A stretch of DNA of 64,000 nt. Source: Tenrec ecaudatus (Eukaryota > Chordata > Mammalia > Afrosoricida > Tenrecidae). The notes under the pieces were generated by a model that was not told the DNA's origin, did not search any database, and saw only the letters and a list, made by a program, of their open reading frames with translations. The stretch spans positions 118,961,525 to 119,025,524 of the forward strand of contig NC_134539.1 of NCBI RefSeq assembly GCF_050624435.1, written 5' to 3'. The translations under genes and the position numbers were made by a program. Each line of letters begins with the position of its first letter. Position 1 is the first letter of the stretch. Shown piece after piece: positions 1 to 11,469 of the stretch.

Positions 1-485
1 TCAGGCCTTCTTCTTTAAGAACTTATTTCATTTATTCTTGTTGCCATTCAGAATGCACACAGCAGAACACACGTTGCCCCAGCAGGCTCCACATGCATGC
101 TTCAGGGACTTGGGTGCCCCTCCTCGAGTGGGCAGCCATCATCATCCTCCGTTTCCAACTCGTCGCTCCCCCAGGAACATAAACTCACGGCTCCCTAAGC
201 TTCCCGTCGAAGTGGAGCTTCTGAGTTGCAGCTGCAGCTGTCCTTCCACACTGGACGCCTCAGGGCCCCAGGCAAACCTTCTCTACCAGCTGTTTGGCTT
301 TAAGCAGACCTCCGGCATGCTTTGGGTTTGAGATTTAAGCTGACCTCAGGGCAGTTGTTCCAGGGGCTCCTCCACCCTCCTGGGCTCCAGTCGGGGTTCC
401 ATAAGAACCCGACATTCTGTTCCACACGTGCTCCCTTTCTATAGAATCTACAATCTGTAATTTCTATCGATTCTATAATTTAATA
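1..485. other. No gene seen
   Basis: No recognisable exon or clear repeat before SPIN copy 1; the open frame at 38-331 looks like chance. Confidence 0.5.
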
Positions 486-677
486 CAGTGGTTCTCAACC
501 TTCCTCATGCCACAACCCTTTCAAACAGTTCCTCATGTGGTGGTGACCCCCAACCGTAAAATTATTTTTGTTGCTACTTCCTCACTGTCATTTTGCTACT
601 GCTATGAAGCGGGCGTTCCCTGTGAAAGGGTCATTGGATCCCCAAAGGGGTTGCGATCCACAGGTTGAGAACCGCTG
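486..677 (+). mobile_element. SPIN-type hAT MITE, copy 1
   Basis: Short hAT element of about 190 bp with inverted ends CAGTGGTTCTCAACC and GGTTGAGAACCGCTG. The inner sequence (GGTGACCCCCAACC, GTGAAAGGGTC, CCCCAAAGGGGTTGCGA) matches SPIN as I remember it. Non-coding, so it depended on a transposase made elsewhere. Confidence 0.85.
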
Positions 678-692
678 CTATAGAACCTTTAA

Positions 693-893
693 GGAACTTT
701 GGAGTCAGTGCAGTGGTCATGTGTCAGGCAAGGTCAGCAGTTTGAAACCACCGGCTACCTGCTCCTTGGGAGAAAGGCAGGGCTTTCTACTTGATCAAAG
801 GTTCGGGTCTCGGAAGCCCACAGGGGCAGTTCTTCCCTGGCCTATAAGGCTGCTGTGAGTCAGCATTGACTCATTGGCAGTGCGTTGAGTTTA
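693..893 (+). mobile_element. AfroSINE
   Basis: AAGGTCAGCAGTTTGAAACC head and CTGTGAGTCAGCATTGACTC tail; directly after SPIN copy 1. Confidence 0.75.
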
Positions 894-1034
894 CAGCATC
901 TTTAATCAAGATGTTCAGTAATGGTGCAGGTCCTTCTTTCTTATCAGGCGAGCATACCGTCTGCAAAGGCGCAGATACACATTCTATTTCTGCTTTGCCA
1001 TTCCCCGGTCCTCCAAAATCCCCTTCCCATACTC

Positions 1035-1345
1035 ACACGTATGTATAACTTGCAGAAAGTGTCATTCTTGCAGCGTATGCCTTTTTCTTTATGCATTGTC
1101 TATATGATGTAATCACCACCCAGATCCAGACAGAAGCCATTTCAGTTCCTCCCTGAGATATTTCCTCATATTTCCCTTGTAGGGGATCGCCACCCCAAAG
1201 GTAACCGCTGTTTGGCTTCTGTCACTGCTTGAACAGAACATGTACTCTTACTGATGTAGCTTCTGTCTGTGAAACACATTCACATGGCATTTATCAATGG
1301 CATTTCTTTTTCATTGCCGTGTAGTATTCCACCACATGGGACTAC
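1035..1345 (-). mobile_element. Old L1M fragment
   Basis: AATCACCACCCAGATCCAGA, AAAGGTAACCGCTGT and GTAGTATTCCACCACATGGG follow the antisense order of ancient mammalian L1 3' ends. Confidence 0.6.
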
Positions 1346-1872
1346 CAGAGTTACTAAAGGGAAACATAAGCTTCTTGGGTTTCGGGTCTCCCTCCTGGCA
1401 TTCTTGAGCTCAAGCGAGACTATGGTGACACACTACTGAATGCCCACTCTGCCCCTCTCCCTATTCCCATGGTGGAAGGAGTAGAGTTTTCAGCTTCTCC
1501 TCTGGAGTCCACATCTTATCTTCCTCCTTCCTTCTTTGGGACTCCTTGACGATGTGCAGAGAAAGAAGTGAACTTGCCAACGAACTGCTCCAGCCACACT
1601 GTTCCTGCTGCACTCGGGATGGGGATGCTTGTGTGGGCCCCTGCCCTGATGGACACGAGGCAGAACCGCGGTGGTCGCTGGAGATGCTGGAGCAGGGCAA
1701 GTGAGAGCGAGAGCCTCAAGGACACCTTGGGAAGGGCACTAGCCTCTCGCCAGGCTAGGGCATTGGAAGTTGTGCTGCCTTGGATCAGCTCTCCCAGTGG
1801 CAGGAGGCCTAGAACTGGTGTCCAGGCTACCTTCCAGGGATTTCCAAGGATGGGAGTCACCTGGGTTCTTAC

Positions 1873-2043
1873 TTACCGCCAGCGAGTCAGTGCTGGCTCA
1901 TAGCAACCGGCCGTGGAATTCTGAGACTGGAACTGCTTTGGGGCGTAGAAAGCCCAATCTTTCCTCCTTGAAGTGGCTATTGGTTTCGAGCTGCCGGTCA
2001 CTCAGATTGCAACCCAACTTGCCACCATTATACCACCTCCTAT
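1873..2043 (-). mobile_element. AfroSINE
   Basis: Reverse copy: GCGAGTCAGTGCTGGCTCAT tail, GTAGAAAGCCCAATCTTTC body, degraded head ending at 2043, next to an L1. Confidence 0.7.
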
Positions 2044-2099
2044 AGTCCAGCTCATGTCAGCACAGGCAGGATTGATTTGAAAAGGACTTAAAAGGGTGT

Positions 2100-3425
2100 C
2101 TGCAACGGCTGGAGCCAAAGTGTGTGAACAAGTAAATGTGGTGAAGAAAGCTGATGGTGCCCGGCTATCAAAAGAGATAGTGACTGGGGTCTTAAAGGCT
2201 TGAAGATAAACAAGCGGCCATCTAGCTCAGAAGCAACAAAGTCCACATGGAAGAACACACCAGCCTGAGTGAGCGAGTGGTCCCAAAGGGATCAGTTACC
2301 AGGCATCAAAGAACAAAAAATCATATCATTGACTGCACCCCTCCATGATAGGATCGCTGAAGACAAATGGGTGCATAAGCAAATGTGGTGAAGAAAGCTG
2401 ATGGTGCCCGGCTATCAAAAGAGATAGTGTCTGGGGTCTTAAAGGCTTGAAGGTGAACAAGCGGCCATCTAGCTCAGAAGCAAATAAGCCCACATGGAAG
2501 AAGCACACCGGCCAGTGCGATCACGAGGTGCCCAAGGGACCAGGTATAAGGCATCATGCAAAAAAAAAAAAGATATAAGTGTGTGTATGTATGTGTATAT
2601 ATGTGTATATGTATATATGTGTATATGTATATATATGTATATATATATCATATTAAATGAAGGGGGAAGTGCAGAGTGGAGACCCAAGGCCCAAGTGTCG
2701 ACCAATGGAGATCCCCTCATAGAGGGGTTTAGGAGAGGAGATGGGTTAATTAGGGTGTGAGGTAGTACCGATGAAGAACACAGTTTCCCCCACATCCTGG
2801 ATGCTTCCTCCCCCCAACTACCATGATCCGAATTCTACCTTGCAGGGCTGGATAGGACAGAGGCTGTACACTGGTGCATATGAGGGTTGGAGGTACAGGG
2901 AATCCAGGGTGGATGATACCTTCAGGACCAAGGGTGTGAGGGACGATGCTGGGAGAGTGGAGGGTGAGTGGGTTGGAAAGGGGGAACTGATTACAAGGAT
3001 CCACATGTGACCTCTTCCCTGGGAGAGGGACAGCAGAGAAGGGGGGAAGGGAGACTCCGGATAGGGCAAGATATGACAAAACAACGATGTATAAATTACC
3101 AAGGGCATATGAGGGAGGGGGGAAGGGGGAGGGAGGAGGGGAAAAAAAAGAGGACCTGATGCAAGGGGCTTAAGTGGAGAGCAAATGCCTTGAGAATGAT
3201 TGGGGCAGGGAATGTATGGATGTGCTTTATACAATTGATGTATGTATATGTATGGATTGTGGTAAGAGTTGTATGAGTCCCTAATAAAATGTAAAAGAAG
3301 AAAAGAGAAAAAAATGATTAGGGCAAAGACTGTACAGATGTGCTTTATACAATTGATGTATGTATATATATGAACTGTGAAAAGAATTGTATGAGCCCCA
3401 ATAAATTGTTAAAATTAAAAAAAAA
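2100..3425 (+). mobile_element. L1 3' region, sense, with two internal duplications
   Basis: Non-coding 3' module of the dominant L1 family here, ending in AATAAATTG and a poly(A) run. The block GTGGTGAAGAAAGCTGATGG occurs twice (near 2139 and 2386), and the terminal 150 bp occurs twice (ends near 3290 and 3425). A TA/TG microsatellite lies at 2578-2650. Confidence 0.75.
2578..2650. repeat. TG/TA microsatellite
   Basis: Mixed GTATGTGTATATATG units inside an L1 3' region. Confidence 0.85.
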
Positions 3426-3429
3426 AAAA

Positions 3430-4390
3430 AAAGGGTGTCTGGACTGAGTTGGGACTGACTTCTGGACTGGAGCATAAGACTCTTGTTGGGAGGCCTGTGT
3501 CCCCAGGAGGTCTTAGCTGCAGGGTGCCTGGTAGGGGGACTGACATTTTGAGGCTATCAGAGACCTACTAAGGGCCCTGGGGCAGCTGACAATGATTTAT
3601 AGACCTCTCTAAACAGTTGGACAGCTGGGTCTTACTGGGGAGTGGGGTGGTGGTGGTGAGCTTGTCTGCTGAGGCTGGAGGGAGAACTGGTCTGTGGTGG
3701 GTATTGGCACCTCACCCCCTGAAACTTCCTGTCTCTAGGCACCCTCAAGTAAGTATTCAGTTCAAGCCTGGCCTCTCCAGGCAATCCCCTGTCATCTATA
3801 ATGAGTCCCAACTCCTATTTGTTCAAAACACCCCATCTCTCAGATGGCAGGGATGAACAGCAGCTGCAGATGGGTTAGCGTTGTACAGGTGCGTGCAGCC
3901 TGGGTGTGAGCTCTTAGGATAATCGACGTGTGAGGCAGCCCCGGTCCAGAAAGTGGACCACTGGGGATTCTGTGGGCTCATGGCCTGTGATTTAATCAAA
4001 CGGTTGTTTGAGAAGATGGACACTCACTGGGGAGAAGGAGTTGGTTGTGTTTTAATTTGTCACAACTTATCAAAACCCCAGCAGCGCCAGAGAGGGGAAC
4101 TGGCTGAGATTCAAAAGTGGTTGTATCTGTATGGCCGGATCAATACCAGGCCGGCTTCTAGCAGCAAGTGGCCTTGAATCTCCCACACACACCTGCGGAG
4201 CCGACCAGAGCTGGTGATGTCACCTGTCAGCAGCTTTGCAAGTGTTTTTTCTTTTACTCACGGCCCGTTTGGCTCAGGGCCCGCTTTGTTCTTGGCCCGC
4301 TGCCCTGCACCGGCACGAATACCCCCAGAACCAGGAAGACCCCTTACATTCCAGAAACCCGGACACACCTGTGTCTCCAATCCTGAATCT
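3430..4390. other. No gene seen
   Basis: Apparently unique sequence between the L1 and the CFL2 pseudogene; nothing recognised. Confidence 0.45.
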
Positions 4391-4391
4391 G

Positions 4392-4757
4392 TCACTCAGG
4401 TTTAGAGCCAGCACACATCATCTTGCTGCTTGAAGGTGCGCTTCCAGGAGCCCAGAATACAAACACTAGGTCTTCTTTCTTAGACTCCTCTGTTTCGTAG
4501 GTGGCCTCGTACAAAGCATATTGGCAATCATTCAGAGGTATCAATTTTACAAAAGATGTGTCGGGGTCTTCGACAGTGCCACCAATGTCACCCACCAAGA
4601 TCTGCGTTGTTTCCTGTACAATGATGTGTCTTTGTCATTGCTTAAACCAAAGAAGACTGCTTTCTCCCCCCCATCTCCTCTTCTGTAGATTTCCTTACCT
4701 TCATATCATTAAAAACTCTGATGGCTTCATCATTCACTGTAAACCCAGAAGCCACAG
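4392..4757 (-). pseudogene. CFL2: CFL2 (cofilin-2) retropseudogene fragment
   Basis: An uninterrupted minus-strand segment at 4598-4392 reads [18 protein letters not shown], then [20 protein letters not shown] and [10 protein letters not shown], clearly cofilin. VEDP..TSFVKL.PLNDC favours muscle-type CFL2 over CFL1. Upstream, 4757-4600, the N-terminal half is recognisable (ASGFTVNDEAIRVFNDMKVRKS) but is broken by stops and frameshifts, and the initiator is GTG. After SGSKPE there is a stop, the end of the protein is missing, and an internal deletion has removed the KKK segment. The absence of introns suggests a retrocopy. Confidence 0.85.
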
Positions 4758-4879
4758 AGCCAGGCAGTACAGCTACTCAGGCCGCTGCTCCTGTGGCCCT
4801 GGGGTGTCCATAATTTTCCTTTACCTCACAGACTGTAATAGCATCTTCCAGGTCCTGATGGGAAACTTCCATCAGCTAA

Positions 4880-5050
4880 GCTATTTCAGGTTTGTTTCAC
4901 ACCCACTAGCCACTTCATGGGAGAAAGACGAGGCTTTCGATGCCCGTAAAGAGTTCCAGACGCAGAAACCCACACGAACACAGGTCTACCTTATCCTGTA
5001 GAGTCGCCAGGAGTCGGAATCGACTCGCTCGACAGCTGCGAGCGTTTTAC
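4880..5050 (+). mobile_element. AfroSINE
   Basis: GGGAGAAAGACGAGGCTTTC and GAGTCGGAATCGACTCGCTC; the tail is close to consensus. Lies just upstream of the CFL2 pseudogene. Confidence 0.75.
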
Positions 5051-6035
5051 CGACTGACGATCTCTTCTTCTGAGACTGGGACACATCTGCCTGGCTCTTG
5101 ACCTGCCAAGTGGTTTTGGATTGCATCCTGGACGCTGCCACAGCTCCCCGGGGGGAGCTCTGGATTCTACTATGCTGGACTGCAGCGCTGTGTGGCTCAG
5201 GCCCTCACCTAGGACACAGGCTGCAAGCTCCCTGCCGCGGACCGTCGCTCGAGTCCTTGTTCTTTCTGCCTAAGCCATCAGCTGCTTTCAGCTTGTCTCA
5301 TGAAGTTTATAAGAAGCATTTGGGATTCCCCTTTGGTGAGTTTCTCCTTTCTGGGGTTTAGCCTTCCTTCCCCTCCAAAGGAGCGCTTGCCTCAGACTCC
5401 TTTCATCTGGTCAGAAAGACGAAAGTCACCCTCTGTTAGTTTCAGCCAACCTTGCTCCATCTTCTACAGCAGCTGTGCTTGCTCACCAGCCAAAGCCACC
5501 CCCAAAACAGACGGGAACTCGTTCCCGGCTTGCTTCATTTTAAAACTCCCCTTGCCCAAACCTCTCTAGGGTTTTGTCTAGATTAGATCGTTTGTCGTTG
5601 CAGGGCGATCGGTTTTCTTCACTGCTCAGTCTTCTGTATGAGAAGCAGAATCTAGGCGGCAAGCTCAGGAAGCCAATGGCGTCTCTCTCGTCTGGTAGAA
5701 CGTGTTTCGCAGTCCTTGCTCCCCATCAAACTCTTCTTTCGAGAACGTATCGCCATCTGATGTGCGTGAGTTTGTGTATGGTTCGCCCCCACTACATCGC
5801 CAGCTCTAGGAGAGCCAGATCACGCTCAACATGCCTCATGGCTGTGTCTTTAAGGCCCTGAAAGTTGTGGCGAGGTGCTGATGAGGCAGTTCCCGTTCCT
5901 AGCAACCTCACGCCAAATAGAGGGCCACTCAGCCTGGGCCTGCTCCCGCCTCATGATCGTTCTCTTTGGGCCATTTCCTCTTTTTACGGACCAGCTACTC
6001 CACTCCTTGATAGAGTACAAAACTCAGACTCATCG
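5051..6035. other. No gene seen
   Basis: Unassigned; short frames only. Confidence 0.45.
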
Positions 6036-6039
6036 CTCC

Positions 6040-6182
6040 TGGTTCCAACTCACTGTGACCTGCGGGACGGGGTGGGGGCGGGGGCACTGCTCCTGTGGGT
6101 TTCCAGGACAGAGACTCATCTTTCTCCCACCCACTGACCTTGCACTTACCAACCCAATGCTAAACCGCTGCACCAGCAGTCA
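6040..6182 (-). mobile_element. AfroSINE
   Basis: CTCCTGTGGGTTTCCAGGAC, CTCATCTTTCTCCC and a head ending GCTGCACCAGCAG. Confidence 0.6.
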
Positions 6183-6383
6183 CCGAATATTTAACCCGAA
6201 CGTGAGTTCATTGAGTGAATGAACGATCTCGTGATTTTGTAAAGACAGAAATTGGCATTATCATGCTTTAATTCAGCTCGTACATTGAGAAAATAGACAC
6301 ACTTTAAGAAAACTACAAACTTTAAGAAACACCTGTTTTGGTGTCTCGTCCAGGGCCGATTTACCCTGCTTGTTCGGAGAGAT

Positions 6384-6790
6384 CACCAGGCTCTTTTGTT
6401 GGTAGGTACCGGCTGGTTGGTTCTGACACACAGCAAGCGATCCTGTGGACCACAGAACGATACACTGCCCGCTCCTTCCCGTCTGCCCAGCGGTTCTTAT
6501 GTTGGCGTCTATATTGTCACCACTGGCTCAGTCCTCCATCCAAGCCTTGTCAAGAGCCTCTGTCTGGTGCCGCTCCTCTACTTTCCCAAGCATGATGCGT
6601 GTGTCCGCCCCCGGGACTGGTCTCTTCTGACGACATGCGTCAAGTACGTGAGATGAAGTCACGTCATCATCACTTCTAAAGAACATTCCCTCGGTCCTTC
6701 TTCCAAGGCAGATTTGTTTCTTTTCCCGCAAGTCCACAGGACATTCAATGTTCTTCTCCAGTACCATAATTCCAGTGCTTTCCTCGTTGT
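6384..6790 (-). mobile_element. RTE/BovB-type LINE fragment
   Basis: Antisense non-coding match by eye to afrotherian RTE elements: CTCTACTTTCCCAAGCATGA, GACTGGTCTCTTCTGAC, AAGGCAGATTTGTTTCTTTT and ACATTCAATGTTCTTCTCCA in the expected order. Confidence 0.65.
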
Positions 6791-6844
6791 TAGCTGCTGT
6801 TGGGCCAGCTCCTGGTTCACAGCAACATCCTGAGCAGCAGGGTG

Positions 6845-7710
6845 GACTAGAAAAACAAATGCGTAGACACTCATGTGTGTGTAAGAAAGACCTTTAGATC
6901 CAGAATGAGAGTAGCAATACCAGGAGAGTAAGGGGAAGGAGGGGGAGAAAGGAGGAACCGATCACAAGGATCTACATAGAACCCCCTACCTGGGGGGCAG
7001 ACAACAGAAAAGTGGGTGAAGGGAGATGTCAGACAGTGTCAAAATGACAAAATAATAATTTAATAATTTATAAATTATCAAGGGCTCATGAGGGAGGGGG
7101 TAAATGAGGAGCTGATACCAAGGGCTCAAGTAGAGAGCAAATGTTTTGAGAATGATGAGGGCAACAAATGTACAAGTGCGTTTGATCCATTGGATGTATG
7201 TATGGATTGTGATAAGAGTTATACAAAGCCCCAATAAAATGTTTTTTAAAAGAAAGAGCTTTATATAAAAGAGCAATTGTATATTGAGAAAACATCCCAG
7301 CCCAGTCCAGATCAAGTCCATAAGTTCGATATTAGCCCATATGTCCGATACCAGCCTATAAATTCCTCTTCAGACTCACGCAACACATGCATTGATGCTG
7401 AATGCAGGAAGATCGCAGGCCAGTGGGTGGGAAGTCTTGTGGCTCCAGTGGCAGTAGAAGCATCTCAGCGCTGGCAGGGGTCTCCACGTGGCTCCTCCAG
7501 CTCCAGGGCTCCAGCGTAGCTAGCTCCATGGGTCTTTTCAGTAGGAATGTTTCACAGGGAGAGAGTGTGTGTCCCACCTTCAGGGAGGAAGACAGGAGTT
7601 CCCAGAATCCTCAGGAGAAGGTCATGCCTACACAGAGGTCTCATTGGCTGGGACCTGATTGACAGACTAGATGCTGTTGAAGCTGACAGATTATGTAACT
7701 GCCACAGTTG
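6845..7710 (+). mobile_element. ERVL-like solo LTR, split by an L1
   Basis: LTR fossil resembling MLT2-type ERVL ends (ACTAGAAAAACAAATGCGTA near its start; CATCTCAGCGCTGGCAGGGG in the middle). The L1 at 6898-7247 lies inside it. Solo and decayed; old. Confidence 0.5.
6898..7247 (+). mobile_element. 5'-truncated L1 inserted in an LTR
   Basis: L1 3' end running to CCCCAATAAAATGTTTTTTAAAA. It is bounded by near-identical AAGAAAGACCTTTA and AAGAAAGAGCTTTA, a target duplication, with the same LTR continuing on both sides. Confidence 0.7.
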
Positions 7711-7744
7711 CGGAATGCACTATTACGATCCATTGAGCTTTCCG

Positions 7745-7920
7745 CGATTGATTTGTGGAAGTAGATCACCGGTCTTCCTTTCTGCTTTGCTTCAGTCTGG
7801 AAGCTCCACCGAACCCTGCTCGGTAAGGTAGCAGCATGCACATCTGCTGGCGGGCAAGTGGTGGCCGTGCCAAAGCTGGTCTCTGCCATGGGAAGTGAGA
7901 GTTCTACCACGGAACCACTC
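7745..7920 (-). mobile_element. SINE with tRNA-Gly-like head
   Basis: GTAGATCACCGGTCTTCCTT body; the far end CATGGGAAGTGAGAGTTCTACCAC in shorter runs mirrors a decayed tRNA-Gly A/B-box region. Sister copy at 27030. Confidence 0.5.
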
Positions 7921-8254
7921 AGCCTCAGCAGGCTTCGCTAAGCAGCTTTTCCAAGGGATTCACTTCACCCTCTCAACAGGCAGGTGTGAGTGTCCCAGTC
8001 GCTCTGCCCCCTTGCCAGCACATGCTAAGTCAGTCTTGTCAAGGCTGCCATCGAGCAGTGGCATCTCCACCTGGGCTGCGCACCAGAGCTGTCTGGGAAG
8101 CTTTAAGCACAGTGATGTGCAGACTGCCCCCACAGATCCACTCAATAATAATACAAAACTCGGGGAGCTCTATCCAAGCATTTTTGTCAGCTCCCCTGGG
8201 AAAAGGCAGGCGAGGGATCAGCTACTGGGATGATACACTGGATGGTCTTCTCTC
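7921..8254. other. Unassigned, possible MER5-like piece
   Basis: GCGCACCAGAGCTGTCTGGG and GGAAGCTTTAAGCACAGTGA loosely recall the MER5 hAT family near 8070-8150. Otherwise nothing. Confidence 0.3.
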
Positions 8255-8400
8255 AGAGGAGCCCTGGTGGCATAGTGGGTTACGAGTTGGGCTGTTACTC
8301 ACAAGGTCAGCAGTTCAAAACCACCAGCTGCTCTGTGGGAGAAAGGTGAGGCTTTCTACTCTGCCTGACAGGGTGGCTAGGAGTAGAAATGGGCCCCAGG
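8255..8400 (+). mobile_element. AfroSINE
   Basis: GAGGAGCCCTGGTGGCATAG head with AAGGTCAGCAGTTCAAAACC; tail shortened. Confidence 0.8.
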
Positions 8401-8587
8401 GCGGTGAGGGAGTGAGCTTGGGTCTTCACCGGAGAAGCCTTGATGTCTCTGTGGATTGCTACGTGCAAGGCGATGGTTGAAACCACCAGTCCCCAAGGGA
8501 GAAGCAGGAGTAGTAGGAGCCGGAAGCTACTCAGGGCAGCAGGTTCAGGTCTTTGCTTGGGTCTTCATCTTAAATGCTACCAAGTTT

Positions 8588-8770
8588 GAGAGCCCTACGG
8601 TGGCACTGTCAGGTAAGCGTACTGCAGCTAACATCAAGGTCAGCAGATCAATCCCACCTGCTGCTCACAGGGAGAAAGATGAGGCTGTCTGCCCCTGTGA
8701 AGATTTACAGCCTCCGAACCCCTATGTAGGGTGTCTGAGTGGGACTCGACCCACTGGCAGTGGATTTTGA
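8588..8770 (+). mobile_element. AfroSINE
   Basis: AGCCCTACGGTGGCACTGTC head, GGGAGAAAGATGAGGCTGTC body, GGGACTCGACCCACTGGCAG tail. Confidence 0.75.
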
Positions 8771-9036
8771 GTTTGAGGAACAGAGGGACTACTCATGATG
8801 GCTTTTCGCCACTGGGTGGCGATGTCCACTAATTTTCCGGGCATCCACTCAGCCTAGGCTTGCCCATCAAGTCTCCAAAGCCTACCATCTTCCAGGGTCC
8901 AGTCTAACATATCATTTCCATGACGACACCCTGATGCCAGCCAGAGGGCTTCCTCCACCCCTTTGAGTTCTGAGAGCTCTCAGGTCGACTGTGTAGGAAT
9001 TTCATGAGTGGCATCGAGTGAGGCCTGCCAGGCGGG

Positions 9037-9365
9037 AGAAGCCCTGGCGCACTGGCGAGAGCACTTGGTAGCTAGCACAAAGGGCGGCAGCGGGCACCTT
9101 CTGGCCACTCGGTGGGAGAAGGATGTGGCAGTTTCTCTCTCGAGCCGTGGTTCTCCACCGCCCTCATGCTGCAGCCCTTTCAGACAGCTCCTCACGTGGT
9201 GGGGACCCCCAACCCTAACATTATTTTCCTTGCTACTTCATCACTGTCATGTTGCTACTGTTATGAATCGGGTGACCCTGTGAAAGGGTTATTCGACCCC
9301 CAAAGGGGTCATGACCCACAGGTTGAGAACCACTGCTCTAAAGATTCAGCCTCGGAAACCTTATG
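9037..9365 (+). mobile_element. AfroSINE interrupted by SPIN
   Basis: GAGAAGCCCTGGCGCACTGG head and GGGAGAAGGATGTGGCAG; resumes after the SPIN element with GATTCAGCCTCGGAAACC. Confidence 0.7.
9145..9335 (+). mobile_element. SPIN-type hAT MITE, copy 2, inside an AfroSINE
   Basis: Same family as copy 1. The flanks CTCTCGAG (9137-9144) and CTCTAAAG (9336-9343) are an imperfect 8-bp target duplication, as hAT insertion makes. AfroSINE sequence continues on both sides. Confidence 0.85.
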
Positions 9366-9575
9366 GGTAGCTTGGCTGGCAGAGTGGGTTACATGTTGGA
9401 CAGCTAAACACAAAGTCAGTGGTTCGAAACCCACCGTCTGCTCTGCCTGAGAACGACGAGGCTTTCTGCTCCCAGAAACCTTGAAGGGGGTGTGGGGGGG
9501 AAGCTCTACTCTGCCTTACAGGGTCCTTCTGAGCACCAACTAGACTGCAATGGGGTTCTATTGGGGGTGTGGGGG
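9366..9575 (+). mobile_element. AfroSINE
   Basis: TAGCTTGGCTGGCAGAGTGG head, CAGTGGTTCGAAACCCACC, then GACGAGGCTTTCTGCTCCC and an altered tail. Confidence 0.6.
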
Positions 9576-10190
9576 GGAGGGGTAGATGCAAAGGGCCCTC
9601 GTTGAGAACAGGTTAAGGAGCAGTGGCCCCTGCCGCTAAAGCAGTCTCACCTAAGATATGCCTTGGATGTAACCGATGAACCTCCCTAAGGCGCTCGGCT
9701 GCTAACCCAAATGTGTGACTCACAGCCTAGGCACTCCTGCGGGAAGCGCTACCCTGTCTGGTGGCGTGGCTGCAGTCAGAATCAACTCGACGGCACACAT
9801 CCGTCAGAAGCTGCTTCAAGGATACTAGCGCTGCCCATCCTCCGGGGAAGAGAGAGACCGGTCCTCCATGTACAGCGTCTCGGGGAGAAGCCTCGTGTTT
9901 GGCCAGGAGGCAAGCCAGGTGGGAGCGCGTGCGCGGCTGGAAGTGGCTGTGCTCACAGGACTATCCCTCGGTGCTGCTGTGACCGGCACGGGTCTCTGCT
10001 CACCACATTCTCCTTCTCTGTGGCAAACTGCAAACTGGGGACTAAGAACTGGGGGTTCCCAGAACCCAAAGCCAGCATACATTCACACAAGGGGGTATTT
10101 GTCCACCAGAAAGAGAAATGAAGTCCTGCTACATGCTAACGCCTGGGTGAACTTGAAAATACTGTGCTGAGGGGGATAAGTTAGACACTC

Positions 10191-10333
10191 CCTGCCACCG
10201 AGTCGTTTCCGACTCACAGCGGCCCTGTAGGATAGGGCAGACCTGCCCCTGTGGTCTCTGAGCCTGGGACTCCTTAAGCTTCTCCCTCCGGGTGGCTGGT
10301 GGTTAGGAGCTGTTGACCTTGTACCCACTCGAC
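10191..10333 (-). mobile_element. AfroSINE
   Basis: CACCGAGTCGTTTCCGACTC tail and GGTTAGGAGCTGTTGACCTT head. A second partial reverse copy follows at 10408-10515. Confidence 0.7.
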
Positions 10334-10407
10334 TTATACAAATATCGTATAAGTCCACTTCCGTGAAACACTGCTGTTCTCGTGAGCTTTCTTGATGTTG
10401 ATGCATA

Positions 10408-10515
10408 GAAATACTAGAGGGCAGAGTAGAACTGCCCCCCAGTTTCCAAGGCTCTCATTGTCATGGGCACAGAGCTGGGTTCAAACCACCACACTTCCAC
10501 TTGGCAGTTGAGTGT
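10408..10515 (-). mobile_element. AfroSINE fragment
   Basis: GGCAGAGTAGAACTGCCCCC and GGTTCAAACCACCACACTTC; both ends lost. A C-run (10526-10539) lies beside it. Confidence 0.55.
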
Positions 10516-11469
10516 TCTTCTCCATGCCCCCCCCCCCCCGCCCCCACGTCCTCCCGGGGGTAGTTCCTAAATGCTTACTCTTCCTCCTCCTTCCTGGCTC
10601 TCAGGGGTAAAAGGATTCTTCTTCTTGGCTTCACCCAGGGGGCGTTTCCCCCTTACCTAGGCCACCAAGGCATTTTTTCAACAACGATCGTTTCTTTCCT
10701 GAGAGCCGTTCCTGTGTTTCCTGCTAAGAGGAAAACAATGTTTTCCATCTCATCATACTTATTCAAGATCCTGTGCCAGGCGCTGGGACTGTCACAGCAG
10801 CCTGATGAGGGACTAATCCCAACTTGCTGCGGAGGCAATGGTTTAGCGAGGTTAAGGTTACCCCCCTGATTAGTCAGGATAGATTCAGGCTTCCTTTCTG
10901 CAGCTTCCGGTTGCTTCTTCAAAGTCTTGGCAGGAACGGAGGATGCAAATGGAAGCCGGCCATGCAGGGAACCGGCTCATGGAAGAGGCTGCTCCCCCAG
11001 TCAGAGGGCCCCAGTGGATGGACCCCCTCCTCACAGCCTCACACTTGTGGAGATCAGAGGTTTCAGGTGGCGCCCCCGTGCAGCTTTGCCAGGGGCTTCT
11101 AGGGTAGCCCTGCTTCATTCAACGGCTTCCCTTCTCTGGGCTTGATTTTCCTAATCTTCAAAATGAGCAAAGTGCCTTCCTGCCCTGTCGTCCTAATGGG
11201 AAGTGGATACTGGAATAATCAGGCCGACCTGTGGAGCATCTTCGAGAGCCCTAGCGGGGCAGTGGTTACGCACTGGGCTGGGAGCCACGAGTTCCCGAGA
11301 CTGTAACTTTTGCCGTTAGCAGTTCAAGGTTTGCTTCCCAGCACCATTAGGAACCTCTTAGTTCTGGTGCCAGGAAAGATAACAGCAAAATGTGGGCGGG
11401 GTGCACCCTGAATGACGTCATTACGAAGTACACAGGTACACGACAAGGACATTGTTGGTGAATGCTACC

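Noticed and set aside
7745-7920. Possible tRNA-Gly gene on the minus strand
   Set aside because: Only a decayed tRNA-like head continuous with SINE body, repeated at 27030; not an intact tRNA.
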